DNA of 64,000 nucleotides from Atriophallophorus winterbourni (Eukaryota; Platyhelminthes; Trematoda; Plagiorchiida; Microphallidae), in contig JACCGJ010015380.1 in assembly GCA_013407085.1 (NCBI GenBank), forward strand, positions 22,046 through 86,045, in the 5' to 3' direction. Numbering within the stretch: position 1 is the stretch's first letter; each line of letters opens with the position of its first letter. A program made the translations under genes and the position numbers. Shown here one piece after another: positions 45,100-54,816 of the stretch. The notes under the pieces were generated by a model. It did not search any database. It was not told the origin of the DNA and saw only the letters and a list, made by a program, of their open reading frames with translations.

Positions 45100-46935
45100 A
45101 CCCTCAGATGCACCAGAATCCGAAGCTCTTGTATAGACTTGTAAACGATAGAAAAAATATTAAACCAGGAGTCTTTGCCCTGAAAACTTCGTCCGGCTTC
45201 ACAGAATCCATAAATCAGACCGCTGACCTGTTAGCAGACTTTTATGCCGGAGTTTTTGCGTCGAAATCCATAGAGCCTGATCAGGAACCAATCGTTCGAC
45301 TTGACCGACCGACCTTGAGTGAAGTATTGATTACTCCGATGGTGGTAGCGCAGTACTTACGAAAATTAAACGTAAAGAAATCTCCAGGATCAGACGAGAT
45401 AACTCCAAAGCTGCTCAAAACCTGCCATGCGCAGCTCCAAGCTGGCGTAGTGCCACAAGACTGGAAACTGGGACAAATAATACCCATTTACAAAGGTGGT
45501 TGCCGTTCGGATGTTAAAAATTACAGGCCGGTGACCTTGCTGTCTTCGGTATCAAAAGTTTTTGAGCGAATAATAACCGCAGAAATCGTGCGACATCTGG
45601 AAACGAATCAACTTTTGGCAGTTGCCCAACATGGATTTCGCAGAAATCGCTCTTGTCTAACAAATTTGCTGACAAGCTTAGACGATTGGACGAGGATTGT
45701 AGATGCGGGGGGCTGTATTCATGCGTGCTACCTGGACATTTCTAAAGCGTTCGACAAAGTTGATCACAATTTACTCTTGAACAAGCTAAAGAAACACGGT
45801 GTTGTTGGAAGACTATACGAATTGCTAAGAGATTACCTCAGCAACAGACACATCCGAGTTCGTGTGGACGGCCTATTATCGAAGAACATCGATGTCACTA
45901 GCGGAGTTCCACAAGGCTCAGTGCTTGGACCAATACTGTTTCTAGTCTATATGAACGATATACCACTACCAAATGATAGTAAGATGGTATTGTTTGCTGA
46001 CGATATAAAAGTATGGAGGCAAATCAGAAATGCTGACGATTGTATCTTGCTGCAAAACGATTTGAGTGCTTTGTTCAACTGGTCATCTGAAAATAAACTG
46101 TCATTGAATATGCAAAAGTCGAAGATGATTCAGATTGGTCGTGACCTTGGCTTTTCCTATCCATACAAGCTCGGCGACATTAACCTGGAGTACACTGAAA
46201 AAGAAAAGGACCTAGGTGTCTGGATTTGCGGCAGTTTGAAAAATGGTCTACAATGCGAAACCGTTTACAAAAGCGCGTCTCGGCTGCTCGGCATGCTACG
46301 GCGGATATTTGGACGTTTTTCCCCGGGGTGTTTTCCTCTCATGATGAATACATATATACACCCGGTTCTAGATTATGCCGCACAAGCCTGGACACCATGG
46401 CTCCAAAAAGACATCTTACTCCTGGATCGCATATACCGGAGAGCTTCTAAGCTTGTCATTGGTCTCGAAAATATGTCATTCGCCAGGCGACTCAGACAAC
46501 TGGAAATGAGTACACTTGCACAAAGGAGAATGCGAGGTGATCTCATCCTCGCATACAAAATACTAACTACTGTTTCCCACCCCCTGGATATATTATTCCA
46601 CCTTCGAACTTCCAGCAACAGCCGTGGCCATGGTTGCAAGTTGGAAATACCACATTCCAAACGGAACTGCCGCAGGTATTTTTATTCCGTACGTGTGTGC
46701 TTTGCTTGGAATTCCCTACCTTCCGATTTGGTAAGCTCAAACAGCTTATCTATATTCAAATCAAAACTTGACGATTATATGAGAGCTAATCCGAATTTTT
46801 CCCCTAACTATTAATAAGCTATCATTGTCCCATTGATTTTGATTTTATTTATACTTATATATATATACATTTGTACCTATATTTCCACCCTGTGGTTATT
46901 GTAAAGTTAATTGCTTTTTCAACCATAAATCTTGA
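45100..46935 (+). mobile_element. CR1-like insertion within Gypsy gag
   Basis: 5'-truncated element starting in the linker before RT and ending with the CR1 3' end (CCACCCTGTGGTTATTGTAAAG, TTTTTCAACCATAAATCTTGAA) at about 46885-46935. Its single long open frame is uninterrupted, unlike other copies here, so it is the youngest CR1 insertion in the window. Confidence 0.85.
45108..46814 (+). CDS. CR1-like ORF2 protein, C-terminal two-thirds, intact frame
   Basis: 568 residues without a stop. Linker with NPKLLYRLVNDRKNIKPG (residues 4-21); RT motif 1-2 region KSPGSDEITPKLLK and IIPIYKGG..SDVKNYRPVTLL (about 90-145); motif A YLDISKAFDKVDH (about 208-220); motif B SGVPQGSVLGPILFLVYMND (about 264-284); catalytic motif C FADD (about 296-299); WSSENKLSLNMQKSKM and KDLGVWI thumb motifs; and the C-terminal YIHPVLDYAAQAWTPW and WNSLPSDLV motifs typical of CR1/SR1 elements. 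Compared with the copy at 50717-51175, about 12 residues are missing between LKTCHA and QAGVVPQDW, an in-frame loss. The endonuclease is absent (5' truncation), and the first Met is probably internal, so it is not an autonomous element. Confidence 0.9.
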   Translation: MHQNPKLLYRLVNDRKNIKPGVFALKTSSGFTESINQTADLLADFYAGVFASKSIEPDQEPIVRLDRPTLSEVLITPMVVAQYLRKLNVKKSPGSDEITPKLLKTCHAQLQAGVVPQDWKLGQIIPIYKGGCRSDVKNYRPVTLLSSVSKVFERIITAEIVRHLETNQLLAVAQHGFRRNRSCLTNLLTSLDDWTRIVDAGGCIHACYLDISKAFDKVDHNLLLNKLKKHGVVGRLYELLRDYLSNRHIRVRVDGLLSKNIDVTSGVPQGSVLGPILFLVYMNDIPLPNDSKMVLFADDIKVWRQIRNADDCILLQNDLSALFNWSSENKLSLNMQKSKMIQIGRDLGFSYPYKLGDINLEYTEKEKDLGVWICGSLKNGLQCETVYKSASRLLGMLRRIFGRFSPGCFPLMMNTYIHPVLDYAAQAWTPWLQKDILLLDRIYRRASKLVIGLENMSFARRLRQLEMSTLAQRRMRGDLILAYKILTTVSHPLDILFHLRTSSNSRGHGCKLEIPHSKRNCRRYFYSVRVCFAWNSLPSDLVSSNSLSIFKSKLDDYMRANPNFSPNY

Positions 46936-46939
46936 ACCC

Positions 46940-47323
46940 GATTTATATCGTTAGTTAGTAATGTTGAATAATCCAACTTTTGAAAATGTTAAGAATATAT
47001 GTGAACATTATGAAGATGTTTCAAAAGAAATTAATCGATAAATTAATGCTGACACTCAAACTGTTTTGTTCGGAACCTCCAGATCTAAACCTCACTCCAG
47101 CAACCGACCACAGCGACAAAGTGATTCTGAGGTCAAACGAGACAGAGTAAGCAAATTCAGCAAAAGGCAGTCCAATTTTGACAATCAGAATTTTGGAAAA
47201 TGTGCATCTTGTGGCAAGTTACATTCTCGATTTACTTGTCCATTTCGTAATGCTAAATGTTTTAAATGTGGTAAACGTGGACATATTCAGTTAGTTTGTC
47301 GAAATTCTAAGACATGTGCATAG
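46940..47323 (+). pseudogene. Gypsy gag nucleocapsid with two zinc knuckles
   Basis: Frame 47066-47323 has a basic stretch (RPQRQSDSEVKRDRVSKFSKRQ) and two cysteine motifs: CASCGKLHSRFTC (C..C...H....C variant, CX2CX3HX4C) and CFKCGKRGHIQLVC (CX2CX4HX4C). Such knuckles bind genomic RNA. It overlaps the protease frame by 8 bases in another phase, which may be a normal frameshift site or decay. A stop at about 47039 interrupts upstream gag. Confidence 0.85.
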
Positions 47324-47783
47324 TAATGATACAAAAGTCGTCAATGTTGAAAATCAAATCAGCTCACTATTATTATCAGTTTCACCATACACTGTGTCTC
47401 ATATCCGCAAACGTATATTCAGTAGTTATGGTTCCAAAGAATTTATACTTGATGCAGGAAGTGTGGAATCATTGAGTTCATTGAATGACTTGAAACATTT
47501 TGCCCCTGATGCTCAAATTCATCAATCTGACATTTCGTTTCATGACGTTACAGGACATTCTGTACCTGTTGTCGTAGTTTTCTCTATTCTAGTCAGATAT
47601 GGTACTGCCAAACCAGTTGAGTGTTTATTCATTGTCACAAAATCTAGTCCACCTATCCTTGGATTAAAATCGCTGAAGTTACTCAATAATGACTTTTCCA
47701 TTTTGTCTACAAGCTCATTATCAAAATTTGACTCTCATTCAATAAAAAGATTAAATTCGTCAGTGTGCATCGCATTCCGGTGA
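47316..47783 (+). pseudogene. Gypsy aspartic protease
   Basis: Contains KEFILDAGSVESLSSL, the flap-side DVTGHSVPVVVVFSILV, CLFIVTKSSPPILGLKSLKLLNND; ILGLD/ILGLK is the usual second protease motif. The active site is Asp-Ala-Gly-Ser rather than Asp-Thr-Gly-Ser. The frame stops just before an RT fragment, and the missing RT N-terminal half shows an internal deletion. Confidence 0.8.
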
Positions 47784-47786
47784 CAT

Positions 47787-48033
47787 GATGAATAATATTG
47801 TTGATGGTCTCCGTGGTGTCGAAGTCTACAATACGATATTATTATTCATGCACCCGATAATCGTGTTAACGGTCAACGTTTATTAGCTTTACTCTCTCGT
47901 TTCAAACATTATAACGTGAAATTAAATCCGGATAAATGCATCATTTCTGTTGATGAGATTGATTGTCTCGGATACCGCGTATCGTCTAATGGACTCCGTC
48001 CAGACTAAAGTCGTCTTAAACCTCTGGTGGAAA
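47787..48033 (+). pseudogene. Gypsy RT palm/connection fragment
   Basis: Across one frameshift it reads NNIVDGLRGVEVY, then IIIHAPDNRVNGQRLLALLSRF, HYNVKLNPDKCIIS, IDCLGYRVSSNGLRPD, and SRLKPLVE. The YxDD box at about 47825 is damaged by an indel. The reading resumes in frame after the CR1 block with KSPNSFSELRSVIG at 49649, confirming a single split element. Confidence 0.85.
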
Positions 48034-49145
48034 TATGTGATGTAGGAATATGTGATCCACTCCTTTCATGGTTGTGCGACTATCTGTCAGATCGCGACGC
48101 CCGAGTTAAACTTAACGGAGCGCTATTCCAAACGTTCAAAACCACCAGTGGAGTCCCACAAGGGTCTGTGCTAGGCCCGCTGCTCTTTCTGTTGTACATA
48201 AATGATTTAACCCCCTCATATCGTCCAAAATGGTCCTGTTCGCGGATGATATGAAAATGTGGACGCCAATAAGTTCTGTAGAGGATTGTGAGAAACTGCA
48301 AACGGATTTGGACAGCCTGTCGAATTGGGCGACCATGAATGACATGTCATTCAACATACACAAATGTAAGATGCTCCATCTTGGCAAGAATGTTCCTTGG
48401 ACATATCGATTGGGAACTGAAAACCTAGCTTGGAGCTCGTTAGAAAAAGATCTTGGAGTGTGGATTAGCGGGAACCTGAAGAGCACAGCGCACTGTCAGA
48501 ACATATATCGACGAGCAAACAGATTGTTAGGTATCTTTCAAAGAATATTTGGAAGATTCTCTCTGGTAACGTTACCAAGGATAATGAATGTCTACCTTCG
48601 CCCTACGATGGAGTATGCGGTAAAGGTCTGGGCTCCTTGGCTGCGAAAGGATATTGCTCTCTTCGATAAAGTCTATCGCAGAGCGACAAAACTCGTCCTG
48701 GGACTATCAAATTATCCATACGAAACGCGACTTAAATTATTGAATTTGCATTCGGCTGAATACAGACGGAAACGAGGAGCACTTATATGCATTTGGACAG
48801 TGCTTAATCAAACAAATAATCCTTGCGGTCATTTGTTTCATCTTTCCCATAACACACATCTGCGAGGTCACCAATTAAAACTTTACCAACAGCATAGCAG
48901 GTTGAACTGCCGCAAATATGCATTTTCCGTTCGCAATGTGCAACTGTGGAACAGTTTACCTACTCATGTGGTACAATTTGGAACTGTTGAAGTTTTCAAA
49001 AAATCACTAGATATCCACATGGAAAAGTATGTTTTTTGTGTTTGACAATAATCTAACAATATTTTGATATTTTTTACCATCCGACCCGATGTACATTTTT
49101 GTGGGTCTTGTAAAGCATAGCTTTTTATCTGCATATAATCTATGA
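48034..49145 (+). mobile_element. CR1-like insertion in Gypsy RT, one frameshift
   Basis: Begins inside RT (DPLLSWLCDYLSDRDARVKL, SGVPQGSVLGPLLFLLYIND). A frameshift near 48235-48250 leads to VLFADDMKMW and then an open frame to 49045 (WATMNDMSFNIHKCKML, DLGVWISGNLK, YLRPTMEYAVKVWAPWLRKD, LWNSLPTHVV). The 3' region with TTTTTTACCATCCGACCC follows. The 5' junction with Gypsy is at GTGGAAAT (48028-48035) and AAAT is repeated at the right junction (49642-49645), compatible with a short target duplication shared with the next fragment. Confidence 0.85.
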
Positions 49146-49636
49146 ATAAATCTATCAACAAAGTTAGTGATGGGTCTTCGCAATGTTCCGTACACCGAAA
49201 GATTGCGACGTCTGGGTCTATGCGAGTTTACCCAAAGGAGGATACGACGCGACATTATTCTGACTTATAGAATTGTGTCTACCGAAGGATATCCACTTAT
49301 ACACTTGCTTGAAGTGTGTGATCGGAAAGTGACACGCGGACATACGTTATCCCTTTACGTCCCAAGTTCCCGTATTGACTGTCGGCGCCATTTTTTCGCC
49401 ATACGTGCTATAATTCTTTGGAATTCCCTACCCCAACATGTGGTGGACTCTCCTTGCCTGGCGGCGTTTAAAGTGAAATTGGACTTACATATGCAAAAGA
49501 ATAACATTTGTGAGCCTTACATTTGATATTCTCTATTGCTTTTATATTATTGTATTTTTTCATGTTTTATTAATACCGTCATCCTGTGGTGTTGTAATGT
49601 AAAAACTTTTTAAACCATAAATCTTTGAATTTGAAT
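49146..49636 (+). mobile_element. Second CR1-like 3' fragment, back to back with the first
   Basis: Open frame 49167-49526 gives only the last part of ORF2 (MGLRNVPYTERLRRLGLCEFTQRRIRRD, ILWNSLPQHVVDSPCLAAFKVKLD). The 3' end has GTCATCCTGTGGTGTTGTAATG, AACCATAAATCTTTGAATTTGAATTTG. It sits directly after the 3' end of the previous CR1, so either two insertions hit one site or one went into the other's tail. Confidence 0.8.
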
Positions 49637-49962
49637 TTGTAAATGAAATCGCCAAATTCGTTTAGTGAACTTCGATCGGTAATCGGAGCGCTACAACATT
49701 ATTCAAAATTCATTCCAAATTTTGCAACAGTTGCTAACTCATTGTTTACATTACTGAATGCTACAACGTTCAAGTGGACTTCCGAACATGAAAAGACACT
49801 TCGGGATATTTTATCCACATTGCAATCGAGTGTTGTACTTAAGCCGTTTACACCAAATTTGTGTTCTGTTTTAAAATAACAGATGCTTCCCCTCATGGAA
49901 TTGGTGCTGTGTTAGAACAAAATGGCCATCCGGTATCGTGTATTAGTAGAAAAACAGAATAA
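49637..49962 (+). pseudogene. Gypsy RT thumb and RNase H start
   Basis: KSPNSFSELRSVIGALQHYSKFIPNFA (RT thumb), FKWTSEHEKTLRDIL, then after a frameshift near 49873 ITDASPHGIGAVLEQNGHPVSCISRKTE, the first RNase H motif with its catalytic Asp. The sequence then breaks into a Penelope terminal region at 49964. Confidence 0.85.
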
Positions 49963-49963
49963 T

Positions 49964-50022
49964 CTATCAAAGGGTAACGTTTCACTTCTGACACAGAAGC
50001 TTCGTCAGACCAAGGGTGATAG
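49964..50022 (-). ncRNA. Hammerhead ribozyme, Penelope type, complete
   Basis: All parts are present on the minus strand. Outer stem I CTATCA (50022-50017) with TGATAG (49969-49964), six perfect pairs; internal loop; inner stem I GGT (50011-50009 region) with ACC. Core CTGACGA; stem II GCTTCT with AGAAGT (one G-U) around GTGTC; GAAAC; then GTT and predicted cleavage before ACC. This is an extended type I hammerhead with paired stem I and stem II loops, the arrangement found in natural fast-cleaving ribozymes. Stem III is minimal (AACGTT is self-complementary), as known for Penelope hammerheads, which are thought to act as dimers. Confidence 0.85.
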
Positions 50023-50149
50023 TCAGGAAAGGGAACATGATTAAGTAGTAGTCAACCCACCACCAGTTATTTGACCTTACTAATCCGATCTAAGGCAGAT
50101 GAAACGTCATACAAACAACGAAAGCGACAGACACACAATCTACATTAGC
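50023..50149 (-). mobile_element. Penelope terminal-region remnant
   Basis: The next 90 bases (GAACATGATTAAGTAGTAGTCAACCCACC.CCA) match 52825-52865 nearly base for base. So this is the terminal repeat region of the Penelope-like element 2 family, here without coding sequence. Confidence 0.75.
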
Positions 50150-52335
50150 TCAATGGACTAAACGTGATTTGCACCAACCTGAACGAAACGAGTGTCACCT
50201 TACTAGGAGATAGGTTAACCGCCGTTATCTCTGAAAGGGATCTGCACAGTGTTCGCAGACCACTGCAAGGATCTTCGCGGATGTTCCAGAAACTCTCCGC
50301 AACAAGCTCAAACGAAGAAGAGGAATGATCGAAGTTTAATCCTTTTGGGAGTCCCAGAAGCTGATGAACCAACTGATGAAGCAGTGCAGTGCAAACACCA
50401 TCAACTTGTTTTGAAAAACTACTATAAAATGCATCGACAGCAACACACAATGTCTGGGAAACGTCCGTGAACAGCGTGCAGCTTTTTCTGAAATGTTCAC
50501 CAGTGATCATCACCGTAACGGTAGCGTGGCTACATAATCAACAAACAAATAGTGAACTAGAATTACCCATGTCACTTATTCGCCATGACCGTGAAACGAG
50601 AAGAGGAGTAGCTTTGTGTTATAGCCAAAACCTTCTGTGCCGTGAGATTACAGATCCAGACATCGTGTTACGGGATACACTCTGGTGCTCAGTCCGATTA
50701 GCTAACAGCGAAGACTGTGTTTCGGGGATTGTTAATTATGGGTGACTTCAATTCATCGTATCTGCAGATCAGCATCATTAATACACAATACTACAGTGAA
50801 CACACATTCAGTGAGTTGTTGGAAACGGTTGCCATAAGTGAAATAAATGTCACTTCGAAACGCGCCATTCAAGGTTTATTTAATCTTAAAACCGGAAAGT
50901 CTCCCGGGGTCAACGGAATAACCCCGTCGATATTGAAGCAATGTGCGAGTTTGTTATACAAACCACTCACACACTTGCTCGAGCAAACACTGGCAAGTGG
51001 AATGATTCCTACACATTGGAAACGCGGAATAATTTCTCATATTTATAAAGGTGGAAATCGCTCCGATGTTTCCAATTACCGACCCGTTACTCTGTTACCT
51101 GTGATTTCAAAATTACTTGAGCGGCCCATTGTTGATGATCTATTGAAACATTTCGAGGAACCAGTATGGATTTAGACGTAATTATTCCAGTTTGTCTAAT
51201 TTACTGGTAACGCTAGATGATTGGACAAAATCGGTAGATAAAGAACAAGCAATACACGCGTGCAACTTAGATATATCAAAAGCATTCGATCATGTTGACC
51301 ATTCCCTACTGCTGCAAAGCTTGCAAGGTTTGGTATCACTGGAAAGTTGTTCAATTGGCTAAATGACAAACAAACAAATCGCACTACCAAGGTACGTGTT
51401 AACGGTGCATTATCAAAACCAATCGCAGCAACTAACGTAGTTCCCCAAGGTTCAATACCTGGTCCGATCATATTTCTGGTTTATCTCAATGAAGTGAGGT
51501 AGAATTTAAGATGTAACATTTTGTTAACTGCGGACGACATAAAGATATGGCGTTGCATCCGTAGCGCAGAAGACTGTCTCCTATTACAAAATGATGTTGA
51601 TATGCTTCACAGCTGGTCATTGGAGAACAAACTGCCACTTAACTTCAACAAATGTAGGCTGATTAATGTGGGGAAGTGAGTAGATTTCACATACCATATA
51701 GGTTCACATATCGTTGAAAAAGATCTGGGTTCCTGGATAGACGCCAGTTTAAAAACCTCCCTTCAAATTAGCACTGCCTTTAAAAAAGCAACGTGTCCAA
51801 AATCTACTCAAACAGGTATTAAGGAGATATTCCCAATGCAACATACTTGAGACAAGTCATGGTCTCCGTGACTCAAGGATGTAGAACGTAAGTAGCAAAT
51901 GTACCACCGCCCATCAAAACTAGTTTTCAGCAACCGAAACAAGTCTTATAAAGAAAGGATAGCTCGAATAAATCTGTTCGACTTGCACTATCGATGAGAG
52001 GAGAGCTTATCCCACTTTACAAAATATTTCGTACTCCAAACCATCCCCTACAGGATTTATCCACGCGAAGGGATACGAGAAATTATCAGATACCATTCCA
52101 GCCTGAACTGCAGATGGTATTTTTATTTTGTTCAGTTTATCTTCTACCGTTACTTAATCCACTAGCTTGCATGACTTTAAACCGAAATTAGCCGACTTTT
52201 ATTGAATTATTCGTTTCCCGAACACTTATATACAGCTTACTCTAATTCCTTATCTTGTTTATTCACTTACATTTCAATTTTTACCATCCTATGGTTGTTG
52301 TTGAGCTTGTTGCGTTTTAGACCATTAAAACCCTT
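50150..52335 (+). mobile_element. CR1-like non-LTR retrotransposon, decayed copy with ORF1 remnant
   Basis: ORF1 remnant 50170-50470 (LLGDRLTAVISERDLHSV, SLILLGVPEADEPTDEA). Endonuclease piece 50467-50745 (TVAWLHNQQT, RRGVALCYSQNL, DTLWCSVRLAN) joins MGDFNSS at 50741. Then it jumps into RT: GKSPGVNGITPSILKQC, IISHIYKGGNRSDVSNYRPVTLLPVISKLLERP (50880-51140), a degraded motif A (LDISKAFDHVDH, 51268-51302), motif B VPQGSIPGPIIFLVYLNE (51440-51490), a damaged DD box near 51525, and the C-terminal NHPLQDLSTRRDTRNY (52040-52090). The 3' end is TACCATCCTATGGTTGTTGTTGAG at 52288-52311. The endonuclease middle is deleted. Many stops. Confidence 0.8.
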
Positions 52336-52769
52336 GAATGATGGAAAACGTCATCCCACATTCCTGAACAAAAATGACACCAAACTCGAAATAAAATATT
52401 ACAGCCCAGAATAGCGTACAATATTAATCAAGATAACCGATTAACTGAGATTTTGACCAACGTTTACCATCATTATCGACTAAAACATTCCGGAAGTTAT
52501 AGACTAGTGCTATATAAGCAATGGTCACTATCGTGTAATTGATCTCCACAATTAGGGTGCAAATAAAAGGTTATTTTTACAACCAATTAGCTTTTTAGTA
52601 TTTTCTACGTTGGTGGACACTAAATTTTCGGATTCCTTCTCAAATTTGTAGCTGAAACATGTATTTCACAAATAGCAAGTCGAAATAAACAAACATCCAG
52701 GAAGTGCTATGTGATCAACGAGTACAAGGGATGTAGGTATATACGGGGACGGAAAGTAACAACTCAACA
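52336..52769. other. Spacer, nothing recognised
   Basis: About 430 bp between the CR1 end and the Penelope ribozyme. No gene or repeat seen. Confidence 0.5.
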
Positions 52770-52770
52770 T

Positions 52771-52817
52771 AACATTTCACTTCTGACACAGAAGCTTCGT
52801 CAGACCAAGGGTGATAG
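52771..52817 (-). ncRNA. Hammerhead ribozyme of Penelope-like element 2
   Basis: Core CTGACGA, stem II GCTTCT/AGAAGT, then GAAAT instead of GAAAC and GTTATG. The 5' side of stem I (CTATCA...GGT) is kept but the 3' side has diverged, so stem I cannot form fully. It lies downstream of the GIY-YIG frame with about 280 bp of noncoding sequence between. Confidence 0.7.
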
Positions 52818-53101
52818 TCAGGACACGGAACATGATTAAGTAGTAGTCAACCCACCGCCACTTATTTTACCTTACCGCTAAACAGCCTATAGTACGCCTA
52901 CAGTGTCACGTCTCGTGGGAATGACCAGGATCAGTGGCCGATTTTCCACAGTGTGTATCCACGTCAAGTGAACACGGTCAAGGTCAGTTGACACAGCGGC
53001 CCACATACGTAAAAGTACATAACTAACGGGGCTGAGGTTAAGCTGTTTGAAGAAAAACAAAAATCTAATTAACTAGTAGGTATAAGGTGAATAAAAATTA
53101 T

Positions 53102-53583
53102 TTACTTTCGCATCAGTGCTGAGCGCCAGATTGTGGAGATTTCTGCTCTATCCACTTTATTGACCGCCAGTCGACCTGCCTTGGCAATTTTGACCGCCTC
53201 CACATGTAGGCGTTCGCTATACGGTTTAATACAGCGTCTCAATATTGCCACATTGTCTAGATCGACGCTGTGGCCCGTATTTAAAACGTGCTCCGCCAAG
53301 GCGAATCACGAATAAGGGATTGATATTCCCTCGCATCCCGGGACACGCTTTCGGTGTTCTTCGATTCTAGTGTGAATTTCCCTGGATGTTTGCCCTATGT
53401 AAACACCCGAACAGTCCTTACAGTTGATTCTGTAGATACTGTTCGTAACGCCAGATAGAGGCGTCTTATCATTGAGGTGCATCAGAACCGAACGGATAGT
53501 TTTCCCTTTCGTATAAATTACGCGTATGGTCGCTTGGTTCAAGATTCTACGTATCGCTTCAGATGTGCATTTTACATACGTTA
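53102..53583 (-). pseudogene. GIY-YIG endonuclease, Penelope-like element 2
   Basis: NSIYRINCKDCSGVYIGQTS.EIHTRIEEHRKRV gives the IY/YIG core, the CKDC pair and R/H residues. A frameshift and stop near 53300 separate AEHVLNTGHSVD, the conserved continuation (SALAEH...GH.vd). Retains all visible core residues. Confidence 0.85.
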
Positions 53584-53606
53584 TACAAACTCTATAACTC
53601 CGCCAA

Positions 53607-53960
53607 GGACGGTCGCAAGCCCGTCTGAGAAAGGAGGAGGGTTGGGCTTGGGGCTAGCAACCCTATCCCGTAAAACCTACATTGCTACGGAAACGATGAC
53701 AACAGATCCGTGGTTCGGTCATGTCTGCAGGATGGATCCCAGTTCGCATACGAAGGTAGCCATGCACTGGCATCCGCAAGGTAAACGAAAAAGGGGACGG
53801 CCCAAGGAAACTTGGCGCAGAACGTTGGAACGCGAACTACATGCACAAGGATTCACGGTGCAGACGGCAACGGAAGCAGCGACAGACCGGAACCACTGGC
53901 GTGAAGTTGTCTTCGCCTCATGTGCCACCCGGCACGGAGAGGACTGAATGAATGAATGAA
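53607..53960 (+). mobile_element. RTE-like non-LTR 3' end, 5'-truncated, with target duplication
   Basis: The reading frame within 53477-53947 gives MDPSSHTKVAMHWHPQGKRKRGRPKETWRRT, LHAQGFTVQTATEAATDRNHWREVV and SCATRHGED then a stop, the standard C-terminal end of RTE-type/related ORF2 proteins (W.P.GKRKRGRPK.TWRR...DR..WR). Four TGAA repeats at 53945-53960 form the tail. The flanks repeat TACAAACTCTAT followed by CCGCCAA (53584-53606 and 53961-53980), a 20-23 bp target duplication inside Penelope element 2. Confidence 0.88.
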
Positions 53961-54410
53961 TACAAACTCTATCCCGCCAATTTTTCTCCGATTTTTCGGA
54001 TGGGCATTTTACCTTCATCAATTGGCGTTTTACAAAACTTTTTAGATAACCGTGGTCTATGAGCCTTTGGCTCGCTTCACGGTGCGCCTTTTTTTCTCTC
54101 CCTTTCGTCGCTGCACAGGTGTTCTATCTTGTGGAAAATGGAAGAAGCTATGGAACTGAAGACCTGTATCATAGTACAGCATCTGTATCGATAGGTTTCC
54201 GATAGACAGAAGTTTTTATTTTTCCCGTCTACTTTTTGTGCTAAACAGTCTAAAAATGGAAGAGTGCCTGTGCAGGATTCCACTTCCTTTGTGACAGTAA
54301 TACATGGGTCTATTTCATTTAAATATTTAATTGCACTCAAATTCCATTGTATTATGAATACACAATCGGTCCCAAACATATTCCAATCGATTGTCAACAA
54401 AACAAGCTTT

Positions 54411-54807
54411 TGGCAAACCTAGCTCTTATTGTCCAAGGAGATACAAAAGGAAGAGTGAAAACAGGATCGACACGTTCTAGAATATAGAAAGGCATCAATA
54501 GGATCAGCATTCGCTAAAGTTAGACTTCCTTCACGCTCAACAATCCACGAATAATGTCTGAAAAACGAACGGGGATCGAGAATAAATCACGTTTATGCAG
54601 TAAACGATTGTTCTCATAAGACGCAAGGAAACCTGGACGCTTCATCTGAAAGAAAACAGAAACCGCGTTTAAGAGAAATCGACCCACTGATAATACACAG
54701 TGATAAAAGTCGATGAAGCCGCTGCAATTGTTCGCAAAAAACACATCAAACGATAATGGAACTGCCCAACAGTGGTGCCCACTCACGATGTGCAATCGTT
54801 CAGCACT
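54411..54807. other. Spacer, no gene recognised
   Basis: A minus-strand frame (54520-55071) runs through here and through the S element, but matches no family I know and covers a repeat, so I do not call it a gene. Confidence 0.4.
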
Positions 54808-54816
54808 ATTGTGTTG

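Larger units (their letters stand above)
44706..49962 (+). mobile_element. Gypsy-type LTR retrotransposon, dead, interrupted by CR1 insertions
   Basis: A possible 5' LTR is 44706-44838 (TGTTATACA...TTCATTACA), then AT and a TGG-starting primer-binding-like site at 44841. Gag N-terminal region (MSFPRNFG, LERFELWCLTKCDMPDSIITAHFLISAGDA) is at 44858-45095. Then come a CR1 insertion (45100-46935), gag C-terminal region and zinc knuckles (46940-47323), protease (47316-47783), an RT palm/connection piece (47787-48033) and a second CR1 block (48034-49636). RT thumb and RNase H start (49637-49962) end where a Penelope hammerhead begins. The RT N-terminal half is missing between protease and the palm. 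No 3' LTR found. Confidence 0.8.
52771..54410 (-). mobile_element. Penelope-like retroelement 2, 5'-truncated, split by RTE-like insertion
   Basis: Minus-strand order: connection region GTLPFLDCLAQKVDGKNKNF (54077-54400), TPIDEGKMPIRKIGEKLAG (53985-54040, same frame after one stop), the interruption 53607-53960, then CITYVKCTSEAIRRILNQATIRVIYTKGK (53480-53583), GIY-YIG domain (53306-53480), its C-terminal tail AEHVLNTGHSVDLDNVAILRR (53102-53299), the 3' region, and a hammerhead at 52771-52817. The RT itself is missing. Two to three frameshifts. The protein differs clearly from Penelope element 1, so two lineages are present. Confidence 0.88.

Noticed and set aside
53981..54045. Hammerhead-like string on the minus strand (TTGATGA... 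CCGAAAAATC with flanking CGCCAAT/ATTGGCG)
   Set aside because: The same bases encode the Penelope protein segment TPIDEGKMPIRKIGEK in frame, GAAA is not adjacent to a proper stem II, and CCGA/TCGG forms its own hairpin. Treated as coding coincidence.
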